Shown here: piece after piece, positions 7,053 through 13,235 of the stretch
How positions within the stretch are numbered: the first letter of the stretch is position 1
How the letters are laid out: the number at the start of each line of letters is the position of its first letter
The notes under the pieces: model-generated
What the model saw: the letters and a program-made list of their open reading frames with translations, nothing else
Told to the model about the DNA's origin: nothing
The model's database searches: none
Source: Planctomycetota bacterium
Lineage (GTDB): Bacteria > Planctomycetota > Brocadiia > SM23-32
Assembly (NCBI GenBank): GCA_030604585.1
Contig: JAUVVP010000006.1
Span: 1 to 14,605, forward strand
Reading direction: 5' to 3'
DNA: 14,605 bases
Program-made: the position numbers and the translations under genes

Positions 7053-7937
7053 TCAGCCGAAGATCATGCGGGCGAAGTGCTCCAGCAGTTCGGCGTAGCG
7101 GCACAGGCCGCTGCGGAAGACGAGCGCCAGCACCGCGCCGATGGACAGGAACGGGCCGTAGGGCATCACGTGCTCGCTGCGGGCGATAAGGAGCGGCAGG
7201 CCGTAAAGAAGGCCGAGGAACGGCGCCAGGAAGAAGGCCATCACCACCACCTTCCAGCCGAAGAAGGCCCCGATCATGGCCATCAGCTTGACGTCGCCGA
7301 AGCCGAGCGCCTCCTGCTGGAAGATCACGTGCCCGAAGAAGGCGAAGAAGAGCACCATCCCCCCGCCGCCCGCCGCGCCGAGGGCCGAACCGATCAGCCC
7401 GTCCAGGTGCAGGTGGCCGGTCAACGCCTCGTAGCTCTGATAGGCGGCCGGCCCCACGTGAAGCTGCGGCAGCAGCAGCCCCGCCAGCAGGCCGCCGAAT
7501 ATTCCGAATATCGTCACCTCGTCGGGGATGATGAGGAACTCCCAGTCCACCGCGCTGGCAAAGACAAGCAGCGCAACGACCAGCATCATGACCGTCAACT
7601 GGCCGACGCCGACGCCCATCTGCGTCCCCTGGCGCACGTAGACGAGCGCGAAGAGCACGCCCGTGAGGGCCTCGATGACGGGATAGCGCCACGAGACGCG
7701 GCCGCCGCAGTCCCGGCAGCGCCCCCTGAGCATAAGGAAGCTGACGAGGGGGATGTTGTCATACCACCGCAGCGAGCTGCCGCAGTGGGGGCAGAAGGAG
7801 CGCTTCGGCCGCCCGATGGTGGCGCCCCGGGGCAGGCGCCAGATGCACACGTTCAGGAAGCTGCCCACCACGCAGCCAAACAGGAACAGCCAGACCAGGA
7901 TCGCGCCTTGCGTGGGTGTCAGTGCGGCAAGCGGCAA
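7053..7937 (-). CDS. pilD: Prepilin peptidase (A24 family), TTG start
   Basis: A 294-residue membrane enzyme that cleaves, and in many members N-methylates, type IV prepilins or pseudopilins at the cytoplasmic face. Visible signatures are GSFLNVCIWRLPRG (25-38), a zinc-binding cysteine quartet C49, C52, C74 and C77 within CPHC...CRDC, YDNIPLVSFL (59-68), the first catalytic aspartate in AVDWEFLIIPD (129-139; D131), and the second in GFGDVKL (212-218; D215). About eight hydrophobic helices match the family. No ATG fits: the frame open to 8114 has no homology in its first 59 codons. A TTG at 7935-7937 sits 7 nt after GAGGAG, and homology starts immediately, so I take it as the start. That ribosome site overlaps the TGA of the upstream aldo/keto reductase (7949-7951), 11 nt away, implying an operon. 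No pilin or secretion genes are nearby. Confidence 0.92.
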   Translation of the reverse strand: MPLAALTPTQGAILVWLFLFGCVVGSFLNVCIWRLPRGATIGRPKRSFCPHCGSSLRWYDNIPLVSFLMLRGRCRDCGGRVSWRYPVIEALTGVLFALVYVRQGTQMGVGVGQLTVMMLVVALLVFASAVDWEFLIIPDEVTIFGIFGGLLAGLLLPQLHVGPAAYQSYEALTGHLHLDGLIGSALGAAGGGGMVLFFAFFGHVIFQQEALGFGDVKLMAMIGAFFGWKVVVMAFFLAPFLGLLYGLPLLIARSEHVMPYGPFLSIGAVLALVFRSGLCRYAELLEHFARMIFG

Positions 7938-7948
7938 ATCGGTTCTCC

Positions 7949-9952
7949 TCAGACCAGCACGAGCTTGCCAAAGGCGCCGGGGTTCCTCTCCTGGCGGGAG
8001 CGCCCCGTCCAGGTCAGGCGCAACTGGTCGCTGCCGTCCTCGTCGTAGCTGTTGATGCCGATGTCGAAGCCGATGGCGTCCGGTCTGCCCTCGACCTGGG
8101 AGAATACCTCCCACGGGATGGCGCAGTCAACCCGGTAGCCGAACGGCGTGCGGGCGACCTTCACCTTCACGTCGGCATCGTTGGAGGTGCTGAGCTGCGG
8201 CTCGGCGCCTTCCTTGGCCGGCGCATAGACGGTCAGGTGCATGACCCCCTGCTCGTATCCGCCGCGTCCGAGCCGGCTGCTCTTGCGGCCGTCGAGGAAG
8301 ATGCGCAGGTTGTCGGCCTTCTCCCTGCCTTCTATCTTGCCGGCGGCCGGGCGGCGCAGGTCCTCCTCCACGTCGGCGTAGACGTAGAGGTTCTCGTCGT
8401 CGTGGGCCACGGCGAAGTCGAAGCTGTGGCCCTTCAGGGCCTGGTCGGCGGAGTGTATCGGGTGCAGCGGCGAGGGCACGTGGAGCGTGCCGGCGCGGCG
8501 CGCGTTCGGGTCGAGCGCGTAGGCGTCTGCCCGGCCGGCCGCGGCGGCGATGTGGTGCAGATGCTCCAGCGTCCGGCTGCCGTTGAAGGTGAGCAGGGCA
8601 TCCAGGCTGAGGGCTTTCAGCGGGGGCCGCACCAGCACGCGCAGGTCCTTGTGGCTGCGCCCGTAGGGCTTCAGCTCCTCGAACCCGAACTTGCCGGGGT
8701 CTATCTGGTCCTCGGCGTGGGGCTGGAACTCGACCTCGACCTTCTGCGCCCGGTCGGTGAAGTTCTTCAGGTGGTAGCGGAGAGTGACGTTCAGCATGCC
8801 CCGCTTGTCGAGGGATGCGCCGCGCAGCTCGCTCCAGCCGGTGACGCTGCCGGCGCGCTCGTCGAGGACGGCCACGGCCTCCGCGAGGCGTGCGGGGATG
8901 TCCAGGTTCTGCGGGCAGGGCTCGACGCACTTGCCGCAGAGCCGGCACAGCGCCGCCTTGCCGTTCAGGGACGCGTAACGGCCCTTGGCGTGGTCGGTCA
9001 GTCCGAAGATGCGCTCCAGGTTCAGCATCTCGAAGTTGGCGGGGATGTCCACGCCTTCGGGGCACGGCATGCAGTAGCCGCAGCCGGTGCAGTAGAGGCC
9101 GAGGAACTGCTTGCGCTCCTGGATGGCGGCCTCGATCTGCTCGTGGTCCGCCTGGGTGATCTTGGCCGCGCGGGAGACCGTCTCCACGTTCTCCTCGAGC
9201 ATCTTCATGTCCGACATTCCGGACAGGGCCACGATGACGTTCTCGTTGGAGAGCACGAAGCGGAGCGCCAGCTCCGGAGTGCTCTTGACCTCGCCGACCA
9301 GCTCGGCGGCCTTCTCGCTCGGGTAGCCCAAGCGCCCCCCGCCGACCGGTCCCATAATGACCACGCCCTCGTTGTGTTCGGCGGCGTAGGCGATGCCCTC
9401 CTCCAGATGGCGGTCCAGCAGGTTGTACTGGCAGGTAATGACGTCGAACAGCCCCGTGTCCACCATCTTCTTGAGGCTCTCGCAGGTGCCGTGGAAGGAG
9501 TGGGCGATGTAGCGGATCAGCCCCTGCTCCTTGGCCTTCATCAGTTCCCTATAGAGCCCGTCGTCGCCGGCGAAGCTGCTTTCGTAGCCCTCATAGTTCA
9601 GCCCGTGGACGTTGTAGATGTCAATGCAGTCGGTGCGGAGGAACTCGAGCGAGTCCTCCATGTTCTTCCACCAGCCGGCCACGTCCTGCTTGTCGTAGTG
9701 GTGGTTCTTGGTGGAGAGGATAACCTGGTCGCGGATGTCCTCCATTGCCTCGCCCAGCACGCGCTGGCTGTCGCTGCCGCAGTAGCCCACGGCGCTGTCG
9801 AAGTAGTTGACGCCCAGTTCCACGGCGCGTCGCAGCATCGGGATGGTCTTGTCCCGGTCCACCTCGTCGCTTGACTTCATCGGCAGGCGCATGCAGCCGA
9901 ACCCGAGCCTCGAGACCTTCAGTCCCGTCCTCCCCAGTATCGCGTACTCCAT
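7949..9952 (-). CDS. Aldo/keto reductase fused to two 4Fe-4S motifs and a CBM9-like domain
   Basis: A 667-residue multidomain protein. Residues 1-285 are an aldo/keto reductase barrel with tetrad D52, Y57, K82 and H116. Residues 286-355 carry two cluster motifs: C288, C291, C294, C297 (CTGCGYCMPCP) and C336, C339, C342, C346 (CRLCGKCVEPCP), an arrangement known in ferredoxin-containing aldo/keto reductases. Residues about 370-465 are strand-rich with no family I can name. Residues about 475-667 resemble a CBM9-like sugar-binding sandwich: DENLYVYADVEED (519-531), DNLRIFLDG (547-555), GYRVDCAIPWEVF (605-617), IGFDIGIN (627-634) and a final NPGAFGKLVLV. No signal peptide, so it should be cytoplasmic; the carbonyl substrate and electron partner are unknown. 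GAGGGG lies 7 nt before the ATG. It is followed closely by the prepilin peptidase and preceded by a TATAAT promoter. Confidence 0.88.
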   Translation of the reverse strand: MEYAILGRTGLKVSRLGFGCMRLPMKSSDEVDRDKTIPMLRRAVELGVNYFDSAVGYCGSDSQRVLGEAMEDIRDQVILSTKNHHYDKQDVAGWWKNMEDSLEFLRTDCIDIYNVHGLNYEGYESSFAGDDGLYRELMKAKEQGLIRYIAHSFHGTCESLKKMVDTGLFDVITCQYNLLDRHLEEGIAYAAEHNEGVVIMGPVGGGRLGYPSEKAAELVGEVKSTPELALRFVLSNENVIVALSGMSDMKMLEENVETVSRAAKITQADHEQIEAAIQERKQFLGLYCTGCGYCMPCPEGVDIPANFEMLNLERIFGLTDHAKGRYASLNGKAALCRLCGKCVEPCPQNLDIPARLAEAVAVLDERAGSVTGWSELRGASLDKRGMLNVTLRYHLKNFTDRAQKVEVEFQPHAEDQIDPGKFGFEELKPYGRSHKDLRVLVRPPLKALSLDALLTFNGSRTLEHLHHIAAAAGRADAYALDPNARRAGTLHVPSPLHPIHSADQALKGHSFDFAVAHDDENLYVYADVEEDLRRPAAGKIEGREKADNLRIFLDGRKSSRLGRGGYEQGVMHLTVYAPAKEGAEPQLSTSNDADVKVKVARTPFGYRVDCAIPWEVFSQVEGRPDAIGFDIGINSYDEDGSDQLRLTWTGRSRQERNPGAFGKLVLV

Positions 9953-10094
9953 GACTCTACCCCTCGAATTCCCTGTCAATAAGAAAAGGTTACGTCGGCA
10001 GGCTTCCCCCTCAGAACACGCAGGCGAGACAGTAAAGCTCTCGCGCGATCCGGACCCGTCACAGACCTCATCCGCTCTGAGGGCGGAAAGCACT

Positions 10095-10123
10095 ATTATA
10101 CGGCCCGGTCGCCGGAGCCGCAA
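10095..10123 (-). promoter_or_regulatory. Sigma70-type promoter for the reductase-prepilin peptidase operon
   Basis: On the minus strand TTGCGG (10118-10123), 17-bp spacer and consensus TATAAT (10095-10100). Transcription would start near 10088, giving a leader of about 136 nt before the ATG at 9952. A small stem, TCCGC/GCGGA (within 10070-10086), falls at the start of that leader. Confidence 0.5.
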
Positions 10124-10234
10124 ATGTCGGAGGACCCCGTCGGCTTGGCAGGCAGGGGGGCGGCGCTGGAGTCCATCGCCTACCAGGTACGCGATGTGCT
10201 TGACGTGAGGGCGGCCGTGACCCGTGTGCTGTGA
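10124..10234 (+). pseudogene. Probable glycerol kinase (FGGY) fragment
   Basis: A 36-codon open stretch whose middle, AALESIAYQVRDVL (residues 13-26), matches from memory the conserved C-domain segment of glycerol kinases (a VGLTRGT...AALEAIAYQTRDVLDAM pattern); VGLA precedes it as in the kinase but with residues missing. It ends at a TGA soon after, so the rest of the kinase is absent. It has an ATG with GGAG six bases upstream, so a 36-aa peptide is conceivable, but a decayed gene scrap is more likely. It lies opposite in strand to its neighbours, between a minus-strand promoter and the export-family gene. Confidence 0.45.
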
Positions 10235-10241
10235 GGGGGGG

Positions 10242-10973
10242 CTACTCGGATGCCTCATCCGAGTCGTTGGCGAACGCGTAGCGCACGTGGATCGACACGG
10301 CCACGAGCAGCACGAAGGCAACGAACACAAAAGGCACGTACGGCCCGAGTTCGACCAGCCTGTCGTGCAGGCGGCCCAGCAGCAACCCCCAGCAGAAGAT
10401 GGCCAGGTACGTGCCGGCCAGCACCACCAGCACGTTAACCACGGGCCGCAGGCCGATCAGAAAACCGATCACGCACCCCACCAGCGGCCCCGTCATCCAG
10501 AACGGGAACCACACGAACAGCAGCAGCCCCGGTATGCCGAACTTCATGATGGTGGACTGGTGGTTCTGCGCCGCGCGGCGTGCGCGGGCCATGGTGTCTT
10601 CCAGCGGCTTGATGACGATCAGTTTGCTGTAGGAGAACACGAATAAGGGGTAGAAGAGCAGCACCATGTAGGTCTCGATGATCATGCAGACGATGATGAC
10701 CGTCCAACGCCCGAGCTGGTTCGCGTAGCCCCACGACATGCCGGCGGCCCGCCCGAAGAACGTGTGAGTGGTCGTCATCGTCAGCAGATTGTTGAACAGC
10801 CCGGCCGAGCGGAAACGCACCAGCACGAGTGCCGTGACGTAGAGGACCACTATCAGCACGCCGACCATCAGGACCTTCGCCTCAGGGGAAGATATGACCC
10901 GCCGCCACAAGCTGGACTCCACCGCCCCGGCGGAATCGGCCCCCGTCCCGTTGGCATTCGCCTCGTCGGACAT
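10242..10973 (-). CDS. Small multi-drug export family (PF06695-like) membrane protein
   Basis: A 243-residue integral membrane protein with hydrophobic helices near 33-52, 91-115, 144-175, 180-200 and 211-231, and an acidic tail. The segment MKFGIPGLLLFVWFPFWMTG (143-162) followed by GCVIGFLIGL (166-175) resembles the hallmark of the putative small multi-drug export family, where a GLFLFV-aromatic/Pro-rich turn precedes a Gly-rich helix. The family name is historical and transport of drugs is not established. The N-terminus (1-28) is hydrophilic with an Ala/Gly/Asp-rich stretch. I prefer the ATG at 10971-10973 because GAGGGA lies just upstream; an in-frame ATG five codons earlier lacks a ribosome site. 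It has its own strong promoter (11028-11056) and seems monocistronic; its last codons form a perfect hairpin. Confidence 0.72.
   Translation of the reverse strand: MSDEANANGTGADSAGAVESSLWRRVISSPEAKVLMVGVLIVVLYVTALVLVRFRSAGLFNNLLTMTTTHTFFGRAAGMSWGYANQLGRWTVIIVCMIIETYMVLLFYPLFVFSYSKLIVIKPLEDTMARARRAAQNHQSTIMKFGIPGLLLFVWFPFWMTGPLVGCVIGFLIGLRPVVNVLVVLAGTYLAIFCWGLLLGRLHDRLVELGPYVPFVFVAFVLLVAVSIHVRYAFANDSDEASE
10244..10264 (-). other. Perfect 9-bp hairpin at the end of the export-family gene
   Basis: ACTCGGATG (10244-10252) and CATCCGAGT (10256-10264) pair perfectly around a 3-nt loop. On the transcribed minus strand the hairpin spans the last seven sense codons and enters the stop codon, then runs into a C-rich stretch rather than U residues. 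It may stabilise the 3' end of the message or pause polymerase; a classical intrinsic terminator is not supported. Confidence 0.45.
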
Positions 10974-11027
10974 CCGTCCCTCGCACATGCGGTCGCACCA
11001 ACCGTCCCCGCGCCTTCTCCAAATGCG

Positions 11028-11056
11028 ATACTATCCGGTGACACCGATACCGTCAA
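11028..11056 (-). promoter_or_regulatory. Sigma70-type promoter for the export-family gene
   Basis: On the minus strand TTGACG (11051-11056, five of six consensus bases), a 17-bp spacer and TAGTAT (11028-11033). Transcription would start near 11021, about 48 nt before the ATG at 10973. Confidence 0.6.
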
Positions 11057-11142
11057 GGCGGCGTGCAGTTATCCGGGTGAGGGCGTGCGGGGCGGCCCCG
11101 GCCCGCGGCGACCGCCAGCCCGATCTCGAGGCGCGGTCCACG

Positions 11143-11319
11143 TCAGCCGAACGCCCGCGGCAGCTTGTCGAAAAGGACCACCAGCGCGAACGTGGCTATC
11201 GGCCCCAGCAGCAGGGATAGCAGGCCCCAGTTGAGCCCGCTCCTGTTCTTGCCCTGGGCGATGCCGGCGTTTATGAAGGCCAACGTGATCCAGCCGACGG
11301 CGTATCCTCCGGTCTGCAT
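11143..11319 (-). CDS. 58-residue two-helix membrane protein
   Basis: A short gene with an excellent ribosome site (GGAGGAG, 7-8 nt before the ATG at 11317-11319). The protein has a short hydrophobic helix (about 6-20), a basic turn AQGKNRSGLNW (21-31) and a second helix (about 32-50) beginning WGLLSLLLGPIA. The G-K-x-R-S-x3-W-x2-L-x3-L-x-GPIA pattern is common in small uncharacterised bacterial inner-membrane proteins, in which a KGRS-type loop precedes an LLFGPIAL-type helix. Function is unknown. It follows panB by 122 nt on the same strand and may be cotranscribed with it; the export-family gene downstream has its own promoter. Confidence 0.72.
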   Translation of the reverse strand: MQTGGYAVGWITLAFINAGIAQGKNRSGLNWGLLSLLLGPIATFALVVLFDKLPRAFG

Positions 11320-11359
11320 CCCTGCACTCCTCCGGTGTTCTTGAATCAGCCGCGATGGC

Positions 11360-11440
11360 CATCCCGCCGCCGGTAATGTGGGCGATCCCGTGAAGGCCGG
11401 CCATCTCGAACAGCTCCCGGGAGCCCCATCTCGCCTTCAC
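11360..11440 (-). pseudogene. Possible PurM (AIR synthase) fragment
   Basis: Between panB and the 58-aa gene, one minus-strand frame reads ELFEMAGLHGIAHITGGGM (11360-11416). From memory this matches the HxxAHITGGG segment near the C-terminal domain of phosphoribosylaminoimidazole synthetase. Residues on either side (VKARWGSR before, AIAADSRT after) do not continue the family, and the frame lacks a good ribosome site. It therefore looks like a gene scrap of about 20-25 codons, not a working gene. Chance similarity remains possible for so short a stretch. Confidence 0.38.
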
Positions 11441-11441
11441 C

Positions 11442-12287
11442 CTATGCGCCCAGTTCAGCCTGGAGCTTCTCCAGTTCGTCCGGCTTCATGTTGTAGGCGT
11501 GTTCCGGGCCGGGGAATGCGCCGCTCTTTACCTCTTCGCGGTATGCCGTGAACGCCTCCCTGATCTGCTCCGCCAGCCTCGCGTAACGCTTGACGAACTT
11601 GGGCGTAAAGGCCTCGAATATCCCCAAAAGGTCGGACACGATCAGCAGCTCGCCGTCGGTGTGCGGCCCTGCGCCGATACCATAGACGGGGATCGACAGA
11701 CGCTCCCGTATGATGCGGGTGACTTGCGGCGCCACGGCTTCCACCAGCAGGAACATGGCGCCGGCCTCCTGCACCGCCTCCGCATCGGCGATCATCGCCC
11801 TGGCGGAATCAACCGTCAGGCCCTGCGCCTTGAAGCCGCCGAGCTGGCCGGAGCTCTGGGGCGTGAGCCCGATGTGGCCGAAGACCACGATCCCCGCCTC
11901 CGATATGGCCCGTATCTGTTTGGCGACCCGGCGGCCGCCCTCCAGCTTTACCGCGTCCGCGCCGGCCTCCTGGATGAAGGCGCCGGCATTGCGGACGGCC
12001 TCTTCGGCGCTGACCTGATAGCTCAGGAACGGCATGTCGCCGATCACGTAGGTCTGGGGAGCCCCCCGGCGGACGGCGGCCGTGTGGGCGAGCATGATGG
12101 GCATGGTCATCTCGGTAGTGCCGCTGTAGCCATAGACGCACATGCCGACCGAATCGCCGACGAGGAGCATGTCAATGCCCGCCTGCTCGGCCAGCGAGGC
12201 GGTGGGGGCATCGTAGGCCGTGATCCAGGAGACCTTCTCGCCGGACTCCTTCATCCTGCAAAGGTCCAGCACACTCATCTTTCTCAT
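11442..12287 (-). CDS. panB: 3-methyl-2-oxobutanoate hydroxymethyltransferase
   Basis: A 281-residue cytoplasmic enzyme making ketopantoate from alpha-ketoisovalerate and methylenetetrahydrofolate, the first committed step of pantothenate and CoA synthesis. Normal family length. Metal ligands fit D45 (LLVGDSVG, 41-48), D84 (VIGDMPF, 81-87) and E116 (VKLEGG, 113-118), with the catalytic-base glutamate as E183 (LLVEAV). GHIGLTPQS (137-145) and YGIGAG (202-207) are also family hallmarks. The start at 12287 gives MRKMSVLDLCRMKESGEK, the usual PanB beginning, with GGGAG six bases upstream; MSV three codons later is an alternative. The open frame continues to 12362 but that part is made of an inverted-repeat element. 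It is third in the run behind the TIM-barrel gene; panC and panD are not in the window. Confidence 0.95.
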   Translation of the reverse strand: MRKMSVLDLCRMKESGEKVSWITAYDAPTASLAEQAGIDMLLVGDSVGMCVYGYSGTTEMTMPIMLAHTAAVRRGAPQTYVIGDMPFLSYQVSAEEAVRNAGAFIQEAGADAVKLEGGRRVAKQIRAISEAGIVVFGHIGLTPQSSGQLGGFKAQGLTVDSARAMIADAEAVQEAGAMFLLVEAVAPQVTRIIRERLSIPVYGIGAGPHTDGELLIVSDLLGIFEAFTPKFVKRYARLAEQIREAFTAYREEVKSGAFPGPEHAYNMKPDELEKLQAELGA

Positions 12288-12300
12288 CCTTCGCTCCCAT

Positions 12301-12390
12301 AAATCGGGACAGTCACCTATTTTCCGGTCTGTAAACGCTTGCGTAACGCCGACATACGACATGAAAAATGGTGACTGTCCCTATTTTTCG
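12301..12390. repeat. Inverted-repeat element between the TIM-barrel gene and panB
   Basis: GGGACAGTCACC (12306-12317) and its exact reverse complement GGTGACTGTCCC (12370-12381) face each other across 52 bp. Similarity extends outward and inward as AAAT-A/C before and A/T-rich TTTTC after the core. The right arm overlaps the end of the TIM-barrel gene and supplies its Lys codon and TAG stop; the left arm lies in the leader just before panB. The core resembles the GGGTCAGaCC core at 3857-3901. Such GGGACAGTCACC palindromes are, from memory, widely scattered in environmental genomes. Confidence 0.7.
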
Positions 12391-13229
12391 CGGATTTGGG
12401 CCAGGGCGGCGGCCAGGCCGGGGCGGCCCTTCGCCTCCAGGTCGCACTCGATCGTGATCGGTCCCCGAAACCCCGTGGCGAAGACGGCCTCCAGCAGTCC
12501 GTGCAGGTCGGCGGTGCCTTCCCCCGGCATCAGGTGCTCATCATCCATGCCGCGATTATCGTGCAGATGCACTTCCACGATGGGCGCCGGCAGGGCTTCC
12601 ACAAAGGCCCTGGCGTCCGGCTGCTGGCACCAGCCCCGGCTCAGGGCGATGTGCGCGTGCCCCGTGTCGAGCAGTATGCCCACCTGGTCGCCGGTCCCCA
12701 GAAGCGCCGCCGCCAGGCCTTCGGGCGTCCCGATGGGCAGGAAGGGCCAGTTCTCCAGGCCCGGGCGGATGTCGTAGCTGTCCCGCAGCGAAATCAGAAA
12801 CGCGGTCAGTTCCTCGACAGTCTCGGGGGGCAGCCAGGGCTCGCCTGCGTCCCAGCGAAGGGGCGGGTCGAGCGTCACGTTCAGCGGCGGCAGCCCGGGG
12901 CCGCAGACCGCCGCGACGCCGGCCGCCACGTGTTCCTTAAGCAACGCCAGGCCCTCCTGGTCGCCCTCGAGGTCGCCCAGGTAATCGGAGGTCGAGACGT
13001 GCAGGCTGCGGTCCAGGTCCATCTCGATGAAGCCCTCGCGCAGCCCGGCGGCCTGCCGCTCCGAGAGCCAGTCCAGGCGCCGCGGGTCGTCCACAGTGCC
13101 GACCAGGAAGCTCGCGCCATCGAAGCCCGCTTCCTTCACCACCCGGCAGCACTCCAGCGGCGCCGCCGGCCGCAGCAACCACGTTGCGTAGAACAGCGGC
13201 ACGTTTCTGTGCGTCATCAGCCAGCCCAT
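12381..13229 (-). CDS. Sugar phosphate isomerase/epimerase-like TIM barrel (AP endonuclease 2 superfamily)
   Basis: A 282-residue protein of the xylose-isomerase-like TIM-barrel superfamily. Metal-site segments typical of the family are GLENWPF (157-163; E159), ILLDTGHAHIALSRG (185-199; D188, H191), VEVHLHDNRG (218-227; H221, H223, D224) and ITIECD (258-263; E261). The family includes sugar epimerases, isomerases, hydroxypyruvate isomerase and inosose dehydratases, so the exact substrate is unknown. The ATG follows GGGAG by 9 nt and lies only 6 nt after the stop of the aldo/keto reductase gene, showing a shared transcript and perhaps a shared sugar pathway. Its last two codons and stop lie in an inverted-repeat arm, so the natural C-terminus may once have been different. 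No signal peptide. Confidence 0.85.
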   Translation of the reverse strand: MGWLMTHRNVPLFYATWLLRPAAPLECCRVVKEAGFDGASFLVGTVDDPRRLDWLSERQAAGLREGFIEMDLDRSLHVSTSDYLGDLEGDQEGLALLKEHVAAGVAAVCGPGLPPLNVTLDPPLRWDAGEPWLPPETVEELTAFLISLRDSYDIRPGLENWPFLPIGTPEGLAAALLGTGDQVGILLDTGHAHIALSRGWCQQPDARAFVEALPAPIVEVHLHDNRGMDDEHLMPGEGTADLHGLLEAVFATGFRGPITIECDLEAKGRPGLAAALAQIREK

Positions 13230-13235
13230 GCGCGT

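Noticed and set aside
7916..9874. A 652-codon open frame on the plus strand
   Set aside because: Antisense to the aldo/keto reductase fusion; the translation is Val/Ala/Leu/His-rich with no recognisable domain, while the minus-strand frame has an intact tetrad and two cluster motifs.
11069..11440. A 123-codon minus-strand frame downstream of panB
   Set aside because: Only the first part resembles a known protein (PurM scrap); the rest is in a different frame from the well-supported 58-aa gene it overlaps and becomes Arg/Gly/Pro-rich.
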